Source: Pyrus communis (Eukaryota; Streptophyta; Magnoliopsida; Rosales; Rosaceae). Taken from it: a stretch of 64,000 nucleotides of DNA. Shown here one piece after another: positions 34,846 through 45,682 of this stretch. Every line of letters starts with the position of its first letter. Positions within the stretch are counted from its first letter, which is position 1. Where the stretch lies: NCBI RefSeq assembly GCF_963583255.1, contig NC_084816.1, positions 15,859,100 to 15,923,099 of the forward strand. The letters run 5' to 3'. The position numbers were made by a program, and so were the translations under genes. The notes below the pieces were generated by a model. The model made no database searches. It was not told the origin of the DNA and saw nothing but the letters and a program-made list of their open reading frames with translations.

Positions 34846-35118
34846 AATGTTAGGGAGACTATTAATTTAAAGTATATTTTGTAAATCATATGTTATAGTT
34901 GTTGATGATTAAATTATTACTTAAGTGTTGATTAAACTGCTTATTTTCTATGAGTAATGTTAAGAAGGTCAACTTTTTAAACTAAATTCGCAAACCATAT
35001 AATTTGTCTCCAATAAGAAATAAGCACGTTAATAAACACTTAAGTAATAATTCAATCATCAACAGTCACATCATTTGTTTTACAAAATTTGGTTTAAAAT
35101 GTTAATCTCCCTAGCATT
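34846..35118. repeat. Foldback MITE of the GTTAGGGAGATTA family
   Basis: A 273-bp element with long inverted arms of about 85 bp. The left arm starts AATGTTAGGGAGACTATT and the right arm ends TTAATCTCCCTAGCATT. Inner parts also pair (TGTTGATGATTAAATTATTA with TAATAATTCAATCATCAACA). A deleted relative lies at 16868-16917. No ORF. Confidence 0.78.
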
Positions 35119-37157
35119 GCTCATTTCTATTAGTGACACATCACATAATTTAAAAGTGTGTCTAGATAGCATTACTAATTATGCACTCCAAACCTTCTAT
35201 ATTCCATATGGAACTCCATTGGAGGTGACTTTTTTAGGAAAGGGGGCCAAATTGGGCCATTTAGGCTACCGTTGAAGATCAAGATGTCCTTATAAGCACA
35301 TCAATGTCCCTTATTTACTCGATGTGGGAGTGATACTCTCAACATTATATCATTTGTACCCCTTCGTCTATTATATAGGATTTTAATCATAACTAGATCC
35401 TAAAATTGACATATCTCGTCAAGATGGTGCCTAAAATTGAAATCGATTTTCTATTTCAATGATCATCTTAATGGAGTGGGTCAACTTCAGAAATTACTTG
35501 TGATAAAAACTTATTATATATTGTTAACGTTCAAAACTTGCATGTTAACAAATTAAAACAATAAACCCTTGGTGGACTTGGGATATGGACTAAAATGAAA
35601 TAAACTCAAAGATTTAAATGGTTCATCTGTGAAATTGGGCCACATCCACTGTGTTGCTTGGATTATATTGATTTCAAGAATAAAAAGAGCTATCGGCTAA
35701 TAAATGAACTCTCTCTCTTTTTCAAGTCGTTCGACACCAATACAAGAGGTCCCATTCTTTTATATAGGCCCTCAACGACACCCCCAAACTTGGATCTTCT
35801 CAAGTTGGCATTTAATGCACCACCAACGCAAACTAGTATGTTGACACCTTTTCACCTACCAACCAAACATTGAATGGTGGAGTAACCTACGTTTAGTCAA
35901 GATGGCGCACATTTTCAGAATGATATGGGTTAAGCATCCCGCTTGGCCTTGGTTATCCAACCCCTCCTCTCTAAGCACCGTTTTGGCCACTTTTACATCC
36001 TTTCCTAAGTGTCTACTAATGATTGTGAGTCATAACGTGGCGTAATTGACATATGGGTAGATTTGTCTTTGGAGACTTGTGCCATAAAGCTATCAATCCG
36101 CCCATGTTCCCTTGGTAGTTGAAAAGCTCTTCATGTATCCTGGTCGGAAGGAGCAAGAGGTGGTCGACTTTAGTGCTTGGGAGCATCATCTTCTAAGCTC
36201 CTTAGACATTGGGCTTTTCAATCTCCTTTGGGTTTTTCGTGGCGTCTTTCTCGGATTGCATCATTATATGGGCCTGAAGTGCCCAACATTAACATATATT
36301 GTCTATACTGTGCACACATCTTCTATGTCTAATATTTTCATTTCGTCAACTGAGTTGAGAAAACGCATTCAAGTGTTTGTTTCATTGACATGATGGGCTT
36401 TGTAGTCGTCTCAGTAGTTAATGTAGGGATAATTTGTGATCTCTAATGACGGAGTCGTCAGGGATGGAATCCGGTGTAACTTGGTTTTTTCGTGGCATGA
36501 ATATTTCTGAAGTTTTAGATGTCTAAAATGTGCCAACAAGCTAAAAGGACCAAAGAACTCATGTCACGTAGCGGCCTATTTCAAACTAACTGATGGCAGG
36601 AGATGAAGTGGGACACAAATAATGAATACAGGGAGTAAATTAAGACAGTAGAGTTAGTGTTGGCGAATAAGATCCCACATTGGTCATATAACAAAATAAT
36701 ATACAATTAATATATTGGAGTTTTTACCCCTAATATAACCAAGTCATTTTGTGATAAAATCGAAGACCTAATAATATGTAGTTAAGTTAAGACACTATTA
36801 GTGATGGACTATGCTGAGTCTTTAAGGTTTATCAGTTAGTGTGTAGGATGTAAAGTTAAAGATATTCTACAGAGTATGAGAGGCATAGTAATACAAAATT
36901 GATTTGGTAGCTGGATATATAATGTAAGTCGGCAATTAGTTATTGTTAAAGAACCCTCGAAAGTTATTGTAAGAACGATTATACCACATTAACTTGAAGA
37001 GAGAAGTGAAATTCCTTTTCCAGAATAGTATATTCAACTGTAGTAGTAAATTCATTTTTAGATAGAAACGCAAAGAGTCATTTTCGCTTACAGCTATTTA
37101 TTATAGTTGAATGTGTTTAAATTTTCAGATTGTGTCTATATATAATAACAAATAAAA
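35119..37157. other. Intergenic DNA, no gene recognised
   Basis: Mixed AT-rich DNA. The frame at 36112-36393 (93 codons) shows no domain. Parts around 35200-36420 have the texture of an old LTR, but I could not find paired ends. Confidence 0.4.
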
Positions 37158-37160
37158 TAT

Positions 37161-37379
37161 GGGTTCGTTTGGATGTGCTTTTAAAATTACTGAAAACGCT
37201 TTTAGAGAAAATGTTTTTTGGTTCCAAAAGCACTTAAAGGGCTTCCTAGATGTGCTTATTCCAAGAAGCACTTTAAGTGTTTTTCCAGAATTTACTTACA
37301 TTTTTACTAAAAATTGGTTCCAAGAACATTTTCACCAAAAACGCTTTCAGTCATTTCAAAAGTATATCCAAACGAGCTC
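37161..37379. mobile_element. Tourist-like MITE, GTTCGTTTGGATG family
   Basis: The left end is GGGTTCGTTTGGATGTGCTT and the right end is AGTATATCCAAACGAGCTC, inverted over about 25 bp. They are flanked by TAT on both sides (37158-37160 and 37380-37382). Inner AAGCACTT words are also inverted. 219 bp, no coding capacity. Confidence 0.82.
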
Positions 37380-37653
37380 TATAACACTAAAGGCAAATGA
37401 GAAGGCTTAAAAAGCACTCGGGATGGGGTCAAGTTACTCTTGAGTGAGTGCTTGAGTTGCTCTCGAGGGAGTATCGAGCCATGAGAACTAGACAAATGAA
37501 TTTTAGTGCAACTAAAACAAAAATACTCCATAGTCAATATGAGAAACGATAAGAGCACTCAGGGCCAGTCCTGAGGGTAGTCAGAGTAGGTGGCTGCCTA
37601 GGGCCCCCACTTCGAGGGGGCCCCAAATTTTTTATTTTTTATTTTTTTATATA

Positions 37654-37765
37654 GGGAAATGTTATTGACACTTCAAAAATCTCATCCTACACTCTTCACA
37701 AGTGTATTTTTTTTTCAAATATAGAAAGTTTGAAATGTAAAATGAGAATTTTAGAGTGTCAATCA

Positions 37766-37769
<4 letters not shown>
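37654..37769. repeat. Small foldback MITE (TGTTATT-CACTTCAAAA family), copy 3
   Basis: The arms GAAATGTTATTGACACTTC and GAGTGTCAATCATAATT are inverted, with AAATCTCATCCTACACT and GTAAAATGAGAATTTT inside. It is inserted in the 5' part of the hAT element. Confidence 0.7.
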
Positions 37770-37801
<32 letters not shown>

Positions 37802-37805
37802 TATA

Positions 37806-37837
<32 letters not shown>

Positions 37838-37838
37838 A
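37770..37838. repeat. Compound (TA)n-(TG)n microsatellite
   Basis: AT repeats, then TG repeats, then TA again. A poly-G run lies nearby at about 37938-37950. Tyr/Ile/His/Thr repeats in open frames here are artefacts. Confidence 0.92.
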
Positions 37839-38138
37839 TTTTGTAGTTTGAGTAAAATATCTAAATATAAAATTATAAATATTTTTTTTTGGAACTTGCC
37901 GTGTAGTGTTTTGGGTTTTTTTTTTTTTTTTGTTGGTGGGGGGGGGGGGGCCATATTTGTTTTTAAATATGTGTGTGTATATATAATATATATAAATATA
38001 TTTTTGGAGTTTGAATTTAATAAAATATTTAAATTTAAAATCATATAGTTGTCTTGAAAGTTGAAACTTTGTGTACAAAGTGTCTAGGGTGGGGTGAAAC
38101 AGCAACAATTCACCTTTTTTTTGGGAATTTAATGCACA

Positions 38139-38838
38139 GAGCAACTAAAGCAAGTCTATGCCTGCGATTGCGAATTGGTTGGCGAGTAAGTTCAGCGTTG
38201 GTTGGCGAGGGAGCCCGAGCAGGCTTGAGCGCCAGGCCCATCGATTCGTGCCGGCCAGAGCACCCGAAGGCAGTCTAACGTGGGCTGACGTCAGGACGAC
38301 GTCTCCACGCTTTTTGAGGGCCACATAGACGTGGGTTCCGACGAAACCGACTGTGCCGGTGACGAGAACGGATCTCTGCAGCTTCCTCCTCTCGCAACCA
38401 CCGTCTCCTATTGCTACTGCAACTTCAAATTCTGGGTTTTCAACCAACCCCTCTTCCATTTCGGCAAGACCCATTGCTGGATTCTCAGGGCTTGGTTATC
38501 CATCAGCGTCGAATTTGATTTAACCTTGCTCTTCTCCGTCTCCCTCCTCCTCATATGGGAGCTCGGCAGAGCTCTCAATCTCTTCTTCGTCCACGGTGAA
38601 GACAAGTTTTGTGAAAAAAATACTATTGTTTTATAAATAAAAAAATAAAAACATACTATTATTTTATAAATAAAAAAAATAAAAAAATACTATTATTTTA
38701 TTGCTTATTGCCATGGCTATTCAAGTGCAACGGTGGAGATGCAAAAGGCAGTTACTGTTCATTAAGGGTAGTTACTGTTCACTAGATGGATTGAATAGTG
38801 AATAACCTGGGGGGAGGGCTCCCACGCTGGAGTTGCTC
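38139..38838. mobile_element. Harbinger-like element nested in the hAT transposon
   Basis: The right end CTGGAGTTGCTC followed by TTA (38839-38841) is the inverse of the family terminus TTAGAGCAACTCCA. The left end is GAGCAACTAAAG at 38139, but it is preceded by ACA, so the TTA duplication is not preserved. The GTTACTGTTCATTAAG words near the right end also occur in the related elements at 42.1 and 43.2 kb. The interior is GC-richer and contains a captured gene fragment. Confidence 0.55.
38292..38372 (-). pseudogene. Captured fragment of a UDP-glucuronate 4-epimerase-like gene
   Basis: On the minus strand the sequence reads SVLVTGTVGFVGTHVYVALK then KRGDVVL, matching the start of the Rossmann fold of plant UDP-glucuronate 4-epimerases (GAE), whose consensus is SVLVTGAAGFVGTHV followed by LKRRGDGV. 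The NAD-binding GxxGFxG motif is present, with one glycine-region change. Only about 27 codons match, and the rest of the enzyme is absent. It lies inside a TIR element, as expected for transduplicated host sequence. Confidence 0.6.
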
Positions 38839-39352
38839 TTATAGAGGTCAGGCACCCAATCAATGCTTCTCTTCTCTTAATTTTTTTTTTTTTTAATTTA
38901 ATTTGTGAGTGCTGTGTTTGTAAATATAATTATGATTTTTTATTCTAGGGTTTATGATTTGTTTATTTTAATGTGTATTGTTTATGCGAAATCAAAGTAT
39001 TCACTTGTTCAGTGTCTACATTGCAATTATAAAATTCGAACTTATGGATGCACTTAATAAAGTGGTTAAATCCCTTCAAGAAGATACATGGATTATGGGT
39101 GCACTTAACAAGGTTGGTTACTTTTGCTTCCTAACTAGTTTTGGTTCAAGATAATTTAAAGCTTCGATGTTGAATTTTACCATATTTTTTATGCGCCTCA
39201 TTTCGTGTTGTGTCATTTGTATCAAACTGTTGTGTTGGGTAGTGGGTAAAATTTGAATTTTAGTTTGTTTCTTTGTCCATTTGTTGTTTACAGAATATTG
39301 AGTTGATTGTTGATTGTGGGGTTGATTTCCTGATTGAAAAAGAGTTGGTATC

Positions 39353-41917
39353 ATGCCTTCTATTAGAAATAGTAAGCCCACTAACAGAAACAGAAAGTAT
39401 CTCTCTAGGTCTCAAAAAAGAAGAAATAAGGAAAATGAAGAAGCATTAATAAAGTCTCAGGCTGGATCTCTTAGTAAGTTTTTCAAGAAATAAGACGATA
39501 GTTTAGTGAATGAGGAACAAGGGAGTCATGACAATAATAGGGAGAAAGATGAATTCACGACTGAGACTGATAACGAAGAGCAAGATGAGCGATATAAGCT
39601 TCTATCTGACGATGGTAGTAAAGAGCAAGAAGATGAACTTCTGATTGAGACTAACATTGAAGAACATGATCAAACTAATGAGAATGGTAAGGATAATGAA
39701 ATTGTCTTTCCTTTGAATATTGATGATCCAGGGAATTGGGATAAGATTGATCAAAATCTTAGGGACATGTTAGTGGAAAGAGGTCCTAAAAGAGTTGATG
39801 ATGTTGCATTTCCGAAAGATAATTCAGGTAGGCATTTTTCTTCTGTACATTACATTAGCAAATTGCCTAATGGAGAGACGCAAGATAGGAAGTGGCTGGT
39901 CTACTCATGTTCTTTGGATATAGTATTTTGTTTTTGTTGCAAGTTATTCAAGCAAATTGGAATCAAGACTTACCTGGATAATGAGGGTTTGAAAGATTAG
40001 AAGAATATTGGTCACATGCTTACAACTCATGAACCTAGCAAGGAACACATTTATTACATGAGTGAATGGATTGAATTGGAAAGAAGATTGCAAAAATGTA
40101 AAACAATTGATGAAAGTGAGCAACAACAAATCAGCAAAGAGAAAGAACATTGGAGACAAGTGTTATGGAGGATAATTGCTGTTGTGAAAAGACTTGCAAA
40201 AGTTACTTTGGCATTTCGTGGAGACAATGAGAAGCTGTATGAAGAGACTAATGGAAATTTTTTAAATGTGATTGAAATGATTGCTGAATTTGATTCTACA
40301 ATGCAAGAGCACATTCGGCGTATTAACACACATGAGACTCATTACCATTATCTTGGTCACAAGATTCAAAATGAATTAATACAACTGTTGGCAAGTGAGG
40401 TCAAAAGTGAAATCATAGCAAGAATCCAAGAAGCAAAGTATTTTTCAGTGATACTTGATTGCACTCCGAATGCCAGTCACGAAGATCAAATGTCTCTTAT
40501 AATAAGGTGTGTGGATGTTACAAAAACTCCAATAAAGGTTGAAGAATTCTTTTTAGAATTTCTGAATGTACATGACTCAACAACGTGTGCACAGTTTGAT
40601 GTGCTTTCAGGTGCATTGAGCACTCTTAAACTTGATGTTGATGACATAAGGGGACAAGGTTATGACAACAGTTCAAATATGAAAGGCAAAAATAAAGGCG
40701 TGCAAAGCAGAGTACTTGACATAAATCCTAGAGCATTTTACACTCCATGTGGTTGTCGTAGCCTTAATCTTGCACTTTGTGATATAGTCAACTGTTGTCC
40801 TAGAGCTATGTCTTTTTTTGGAGTGGTACAACGTATATATACATTTTTCTCATCCTCAACAAAGCGATGGAAAGTTTTTACAGATCATGTGCAAGGAAGT
40901 CACACCCTCAAACCGTTGTCACAAACTCGTTGGGAAAGTCATATTGAAAGTGTTAAACCCATAAGAGAAAGTGCTCAACAAATAAGAGATGCTTTGATTC
41001 ACTTGGCAAATACTAGTGAAGGTCCTAAGTCAAAGAGTGAAGCCGAATCCCTAGCAATCGATGAGCTGGAGAATTTTGAGTTCTTGTTAGGTATGGTTAT
41101 TTGGCATGAATTGTTGTTTGCTATTAATACTGTTAGCAAAACTCTTCAAAAAGAAGACATGCATATTGATGTTGCTATTGATCAATTGAAATGGCTTATA
41201 TCCGTTCTTGATCAGTATAGAGAAACTGGATTTTAAGAGGCAATGAATGAAGCTTAGAAAATAGCAAGTGAGATGGAGATTGAACCTATTTTTCGTGAGA
41301 AATGCATCATTCGAAGAAAGAAACATTTTGATGAGAGTGCTAGTGAAGCGGCAACACAATCAGCAATTGAAGCTTTTAGAGTTGATTACTTCATTTATAT
41401 AGTTGATCAAGCTCGTACTTCACTTCATATCAGGTTTGAACAATTTCAGAAATACGAAGAAACTTTTGGGCTATTGTTTAATTTGAAGAAGTTAAAAGAT
41501 GTAGACAATGATAGCTTGAAGGGTTTTTGTATCAATCTTGAATGATTTCTGAAACATGGTGAGCATTCTAATATTAATGGAAAAAACTTATTTATAGAGC
41601 TAAGAATCTTAAGATAAACTTTGCCGAAGGGAAATAAATCGAGCAATGGAAGTGTTGAAATATATAAGACAAATGGATGGTTGTTTCCCTAATGCATGTG
41701 TATTTTGTTAACCATACCAGTTACAGTTGCCTCTGCAGAAAGAAATTTCTCAAAATTAAAGTTGATCAAATCGTATCTTCGATCAACTATGTCACAAGAA
41801 AGATTGAATGGGTTAGCTATTTTGTCAATTGAAAAAGAATTGATTGAAAAGTTAGATTATGTAAACTTAATTAATACATTTGCGTCTAAAAACGGGAGAC
41901 GTGTAATATTTAAGTAA
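39353..41917 (+). pseudogene. hAT transposase pseudogene (TTF zinc finger, DUF4371, dimerisation domain)
   Basis: One long frame, annotated in relatives as zinc finger MYM-type protein 1-like. The basic N-terminus (SQKRRNKENEEALIKSQAG) and acidic linker lead to a TTF-type zinc-finger region with RKWLVYSCSLDIVFCFCCKL (about 39889-39948). The DUF4371 region follows: HETHYHYLGHKIQNELIQLL (about 40331-40390) and FSVILDCTPNASHEDQMSLI (about 40444-40500), with the catalytic-domain phrase TPCGCRSLNLALCD near 40745. The C-terminal hAT dimerisation motif is ILLTIPVTVASAERNFSKLK (about 41702-41761). In-frame stops occur at 39491, 39998, 41234, 41255 and 41543, with more near 41613 and 41690, and a local frame disturbance lies around 41620-41700 (EVLKYIRQMDGCFPNACV is in another frame). 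Most of the frame is otherwise unshifted, so decay is fairly young. Not functional as it stands. Confidence 0.9.
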
Positions 41918-43219
41918 TATTTGCATATATTTCTTTTTTGGATATGAATTATGATGATTTTTGATGTAGAAATGAACTTTTTCATGTATTTAGTGAAATC
42001 TTTTCTTATACATATAAATGTACAATGAGTTGGGTGTCAAAGAACTTTAAGGCCCCCACTCGAAGGCTTGCCTAGGGCCCCAAATTTCTCAGGGCCGGCC
42101 CTGAGGAAAGCCCCTTAAGCAATAAGCAACTCAATTATCTTAAATGAACAGTAATTGTCTGCAATGAACAGTAACTGCAAAGTGCATCTCCTCCCCTAAA
42201 TCGAATAGCTCAGCAATTCGTATTATTAGTATTTTTAATTTTATAAAATAATAAAAGATAATTTTATTTTTAATTTCGAATAATAATAAAAGATTAGTTG
42301 AAAGTATTTGAAAATATTGAAATGTAGTGTAAAGTGGAAGAATATGGTTACGTATTTATAGAAAGAAAAAAATTATAATATTTTATATTTATAGTTATTT
42401 TATTATAATTTTTAATATTTAAATTGTGGCTCACGTCACCCTTACGTAACATAGACAGGGCGCTGAGTTAGGTGATTATTGCCTGACTTTTCTACCGGGC
42501 TTGCCTTGGATGGAATTGCGCGAGTGGGCTGAAGTGTTTTGGACAGGGGAGAGACCAGATTGGGTTGCCTATCCCCAAGGCAATAAGAAATGGTGGAATT
42601 GCTCTAAGGAGGCTCTCTCAAAAGTGACTCTTTATAAATTCTCTGTCATCTCATTTTTTTTGCACAATATGTTATAATATTGGCATGAAAATTAACGTTA
42701 AACAGTGGTATGTTAAAAAGTTCATAAAATGTCTCACTTTGAGACTCTCCTTATCATTTCTCTAGTCAATATTTATCAACACTGAAAATATGAAGATAGA
42801 CGATGAATGAATTCGATAAGAGAGTTGAACCCACTCACGTCTTCGCCAGCAAGTGAAGGAGCAATTAATACATGGTTTGTCTTGCATTCGTCACGCATAG
42901 CATGCAAAGTGGATAAGTTCTTTGCAAGAAAAGGCCAGATGTTTGTCAGTTTGTCAAAAAGGGAGTAAAGAGACGTATCATTTCAGATTTTAGTGAAGCA
43001 AAATCAACCATGCAATTGCCAGGTACAGCAGAAACAACAAGCTCCTTATGCTACATGGCAGAGAGAGATCAACGAACCACCCTGCGTCTCTAAGCCCACC
43101 GATTCCTCTCTCAAGAGTAACTTGTAAGACATGCGTATACTGTAGTATATCGTGCAACAATGTAAGAATATGAAGAAAAGTTAAACACGTCTTTTGCACA
43201 AGATGTCATGATGTACTTA

Positions 43220-44612
43220 GAGCAACTCCACCCCTAAAGACTTTGCGCCAGCACCCAGCCCATTTATCCACTTCAGTGAACAGTAATAGACCCTAATGAA
43301 CAGTAATAGGCCAAAGCATCTCCACCCCAAAAAAAATGTGCTGGCACCTAGTCTAAAAATACGCTGGCACCCAGTCCATTTTAAATATTAAATAATTTTT
43401 TTATAAAATAATAAATAAAAAAAATAGTTTTAATTTCGAATAGGATTTTTAACCAATCTCGTCACACTACGTGTCATTATCCGAACGTACTATTTTGTTA
43501 ATAGATTTCCGCTAAGATTTTCAACCAATCCCGACAACCCACGTGTCACTTCCTGTTTACAATAATTTAGGCAAGATTTCGATAAGATTTTTAACCAATC
43601 TTGTCACACCACGTGTCATTATTCGAACGTACTATCTTGTCACACCCATAGAATAGTTGTTTTTAAAAGCTCATCTTAGACCACATGCCCATAGAATAGT
43701 TGTTTTTAAAAGCAATTCCACCCCTAAAAAAATGCGTCAGCATTTAGCTTATTTAATCCACTTAGTGAATAGTGATAGACCTCAATAAACAGTAATAGAT
43801 CAAATGCATCTTCACTTCTAAAAAAAAATACACCTAGCACATTTAAAATATTTTATAGTTTTAATTTCAGATAATATTTTTAACCAATCTCATTACGCCA
43901 CGTCACGTCATATCTTTTTCTCTCTCTCTTCCTCATGGGCCATAGTTATTTTTCCATAAAAAAAATATATATATTTTTTATTATTTTCTTTCCCTTTCCT
44001 TCTCGAACCCATGAATAAACCCTTTCTCCCTCCTACCATTAACTCCACCTCTGGAACCTTCTACAAACAATAAAAGCGAAATCCTCTCCCTCTCCCCCAC
44101 TCACCCTCTCCTCTCTCTCCCTCTCTCTGAGCTGCTGCTTCCGGTACTGCCGGCTGCAGCAAGACCAGCAGCGGACGAGATCGATCGAGTTGGCTTTCGT
44201 GTCCAATCCAACTATTCTGTTTGGTTGGTGGGAAAATCCCTACTCCCTGTTCATCCCCAAACCTTTAAATCCACGCTTTCAAGGTAATACACGCGGGCTC
44301 CTTGATTTAATTCCTTTTTTTTTTTTATTATTGAATTTTCCATTTCCAATACCTAGAAATCTAATTACACAAAAAATAATAGGAAGTAAAATTTTGTATC
44401 TCCAGAAAATTTTGTTTTCTAATCATCTGACGCCACGCTGGCGTACGCATGACGTCATACGGGCCGGTCCATGGCTCTGTCGATTTTAGGCTGGCCTGGA
44501 GACCAGCTTGGGCTGGGTGCCAACCTATCTGCTGGGCTGGAGTGGAATGGCTAGATGTCGGGCCAATAATTTGGCTGGGTGCCGGCCTATTTGTTCTCCG
44601 ATGGAAGTGCTC
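43220..44612. mobile_element. PIF/Harbinger-like element with host-like interior
   Basis: The left end GAGCAACTCCACCCC and right end ATGGAAGTGCTC are inverted and flanked by TTA on both sides (43217-43219, 44613-44615). The first kilobase holds tandem-like GAACAGTAATAG and CAATCTCGTCACACCACGTG words. From about 44080 to 44285 the interior looks like a plant 5' leader and first exon ending in a splice donor. No transposase is present, so it is non-autonomous. Confidence 0.75.
44080..44290 (+). pseudogene. Possible captured 5' leader and exon inside the Harbinger-like element
   Basis: A CT-rich leader (44085-44130) precedes a GC-richer stretch that includes GCTGCTGCTTCCGG, and the exon-like part ends TTTCAAG|GTAATACACG at about 44281-44285, a good donor site. 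This is the style of a transduplicated host gene start. I do not recognise the source gene. Confidence 0.35.
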
Positions 44613-44920
44613 TTATGCCATACAAGTTCTTCTCCTTTCAACAAAATTAAGTTGAATCTGCCTTTTAGTGTACGAAGATATGACAATTAGTGCTCTAGAC
44701 TTAATCAAGTAATTCGTCTGAACTTAACCAAGTTGATTTGAACAGTGTGCTACCTAAGTTTGAACCTTCTTCTTAATTAAATAAATTTGATGTAAAATAT
44801 ATATGAAAAAAAAAAGAGAGATTCCAATTAATTGAAAAGGGTTTATTTACCACATACATAAGATTTAGATAATTTATATACTCCCACATAAGAAGAACAG
44901 AAAATATAAAGCATGCAAAC

Positions 44921-45373
44921 TTAAAAGAAAAGTACAGTAGAGTAAAACAACATGACCATCATAACAGAAAGGAAGATTGAGAAAGGAGATGAATTAGCAG
45001 CATGGTTGTCATCAGGGTAAGGCACATATCCTCCTGGTGGAGAAAGGTATTGAGGATTTTGAGGGTATTGCTGGCAGCACTGACCAGGCTGAGTTGGGGG
45101 GCACTTTCCTTGACCACGAGTTGGCGGTGGCGGTGGTACTCCTCCATAAGGGTAGCCAGGACTTGAGGTGGGTGGCGGTGCTGGTGGAGGAGGGCCATAT
45201 AAAGGGTACCCTGGAGTTGGTACGGAGGGAGGACACTGACAAGAAGGGCAGTTGGCACAATTATCAGTAGGGGAAGGATTTGCATTTCTGGTAACCTCCT
45301 TAGCAGCCACAACAAGGTTGAAGAAGATAGAGAGAGAGAGTGCTGTGACAAACGCAAGTTTTGCAGGAAACAT
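44921..45373 (-). CDS. Small secreted proline-rich protein, probably GPI-anchored
   Basis: An intronless frame of 150 residues. Residues 1-24 are a signal peptide (MFPAKLAFVTALSLSIFFNL, then VVAA). A cysteine cluster follows, CANCPSCQC (39-47), then the proline-rich section PLYGPPPPAPPPTSSPGYPY (57-76) and GGVPPPPPTRG (77-87), with more cysteines at 91, 99 and 100. The end is a hydrophobic tail (130-150) after the small residues NSS (127-129), fitting a GPI-attachment signal. Hydroxyproline-rich glycoproteins like this act in the cell wall or on the outer membrane face; the biochemical role is unknown. The 5' side carries a GA/CT repeat leader (45431-45460). Its place between FLA1 and SRT1 agrees with a hydroxyproline-rich glycoprotein gene I recall at At5g55750. 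Overlapping frames on both strands are shadows. Confidence 0.85.
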   Translation of the reverse strand: MFPAKLAFVTALSLSIFFNLVVAAKEVTRNANPSPTDNCANCPSCQCPPSVPTPGYPLYGPPPPAPPPTSSPGYPYGGVPPPPPTRGQGKCPPTQPGQCCQQYPQNPQYLSPPGGYVPYPDDNHAANSSPFSIFLSVMMVMLFYSTVLFF

Positions 45374-45430
45374 TCTTCCTCCTTGTGGCTAGCTAGAAAG
45401 AGAAATGAATAGAAACTAAGGGATACACAC

Positions 45431-45460
45431 ACACACGCAGAGAGAGAGAGAGAGAGAGGA
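45431..45460. repeat. (CA)n and (GA)n microsatellites
   Basis: Short ACAC and AGAG runs in the probable 5' leader of the proline-rich protein gene (CT-rich on the transcribed sense). Confidence 0.85.
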
Positions 45461-45682
45461 GTTATTTGGTGTATAGAAGAAAGAAATTGATAAGATCATA
45501 TTATTGTAAATTGTAATATAGAGAAGCATGCACCAGCTTTCAACAGTGGTTTTCTGAATCCCGGATTTGGTGCCGCATGGCAGACCATCTGTCATAACAG
45601 TGTACAAGTAGCATATAAAGATTTAACTTACTATGCATGCTTTTCTATACATACGGACAACTCGGAAGTTAAAAAAAGAAAA

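Larger units (their letters stand above)
37560..42103 (+). mobile_element. hAT-superfamily transposon with a decayed transposase
   Basis: The left end CAGGGCCAGTCCTGAG (37560-37575) and right end CTCAGGGCCGGCCCTG (42088-42103) are inverted repeats. Subterminal GCCTAGGGCCCC sequence occurs near both ends in opposite orientation (37597-37628, 42052-42082). The transposase remnant at 39353-41917 is of the hAT TTF/DUF4371 type, for which CAGGGCCGG-type termini are known. The 8-bp flanks do not match, so the target duplication has mutated or the end points have shifted. A Harbinger-like element is inserted in its 5' non-coding part. Confidence 0.8.
37553..42604. mobile_element. Possible Harbinger-like element split by the hAT transposon
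   Basis: The nine bases before the hAT left end read TAA then GAGCACT (37550-37559), the start of the TTAGAGCA(A/C)TTCCACC family seen complete at 43220-44612. The sequence after the hAT right end runs to GGTGGAATTGCTC (to 42604) followed by TAA (42605-42607). It carries the AATGAACAGTAA words of that family. The interpretation is a TAA-flanked element interrupted by hAT. The left piece is very short, so this is tentative. Confidence 0.4.

Noticed and set aside
37662..38144. Minus-strand frame of 160 codons
   Set aside because: Spans a TA/TG microsatellite and poly-A/T runs; Tyr, Ile, His and Thr repeats come from the repeat.
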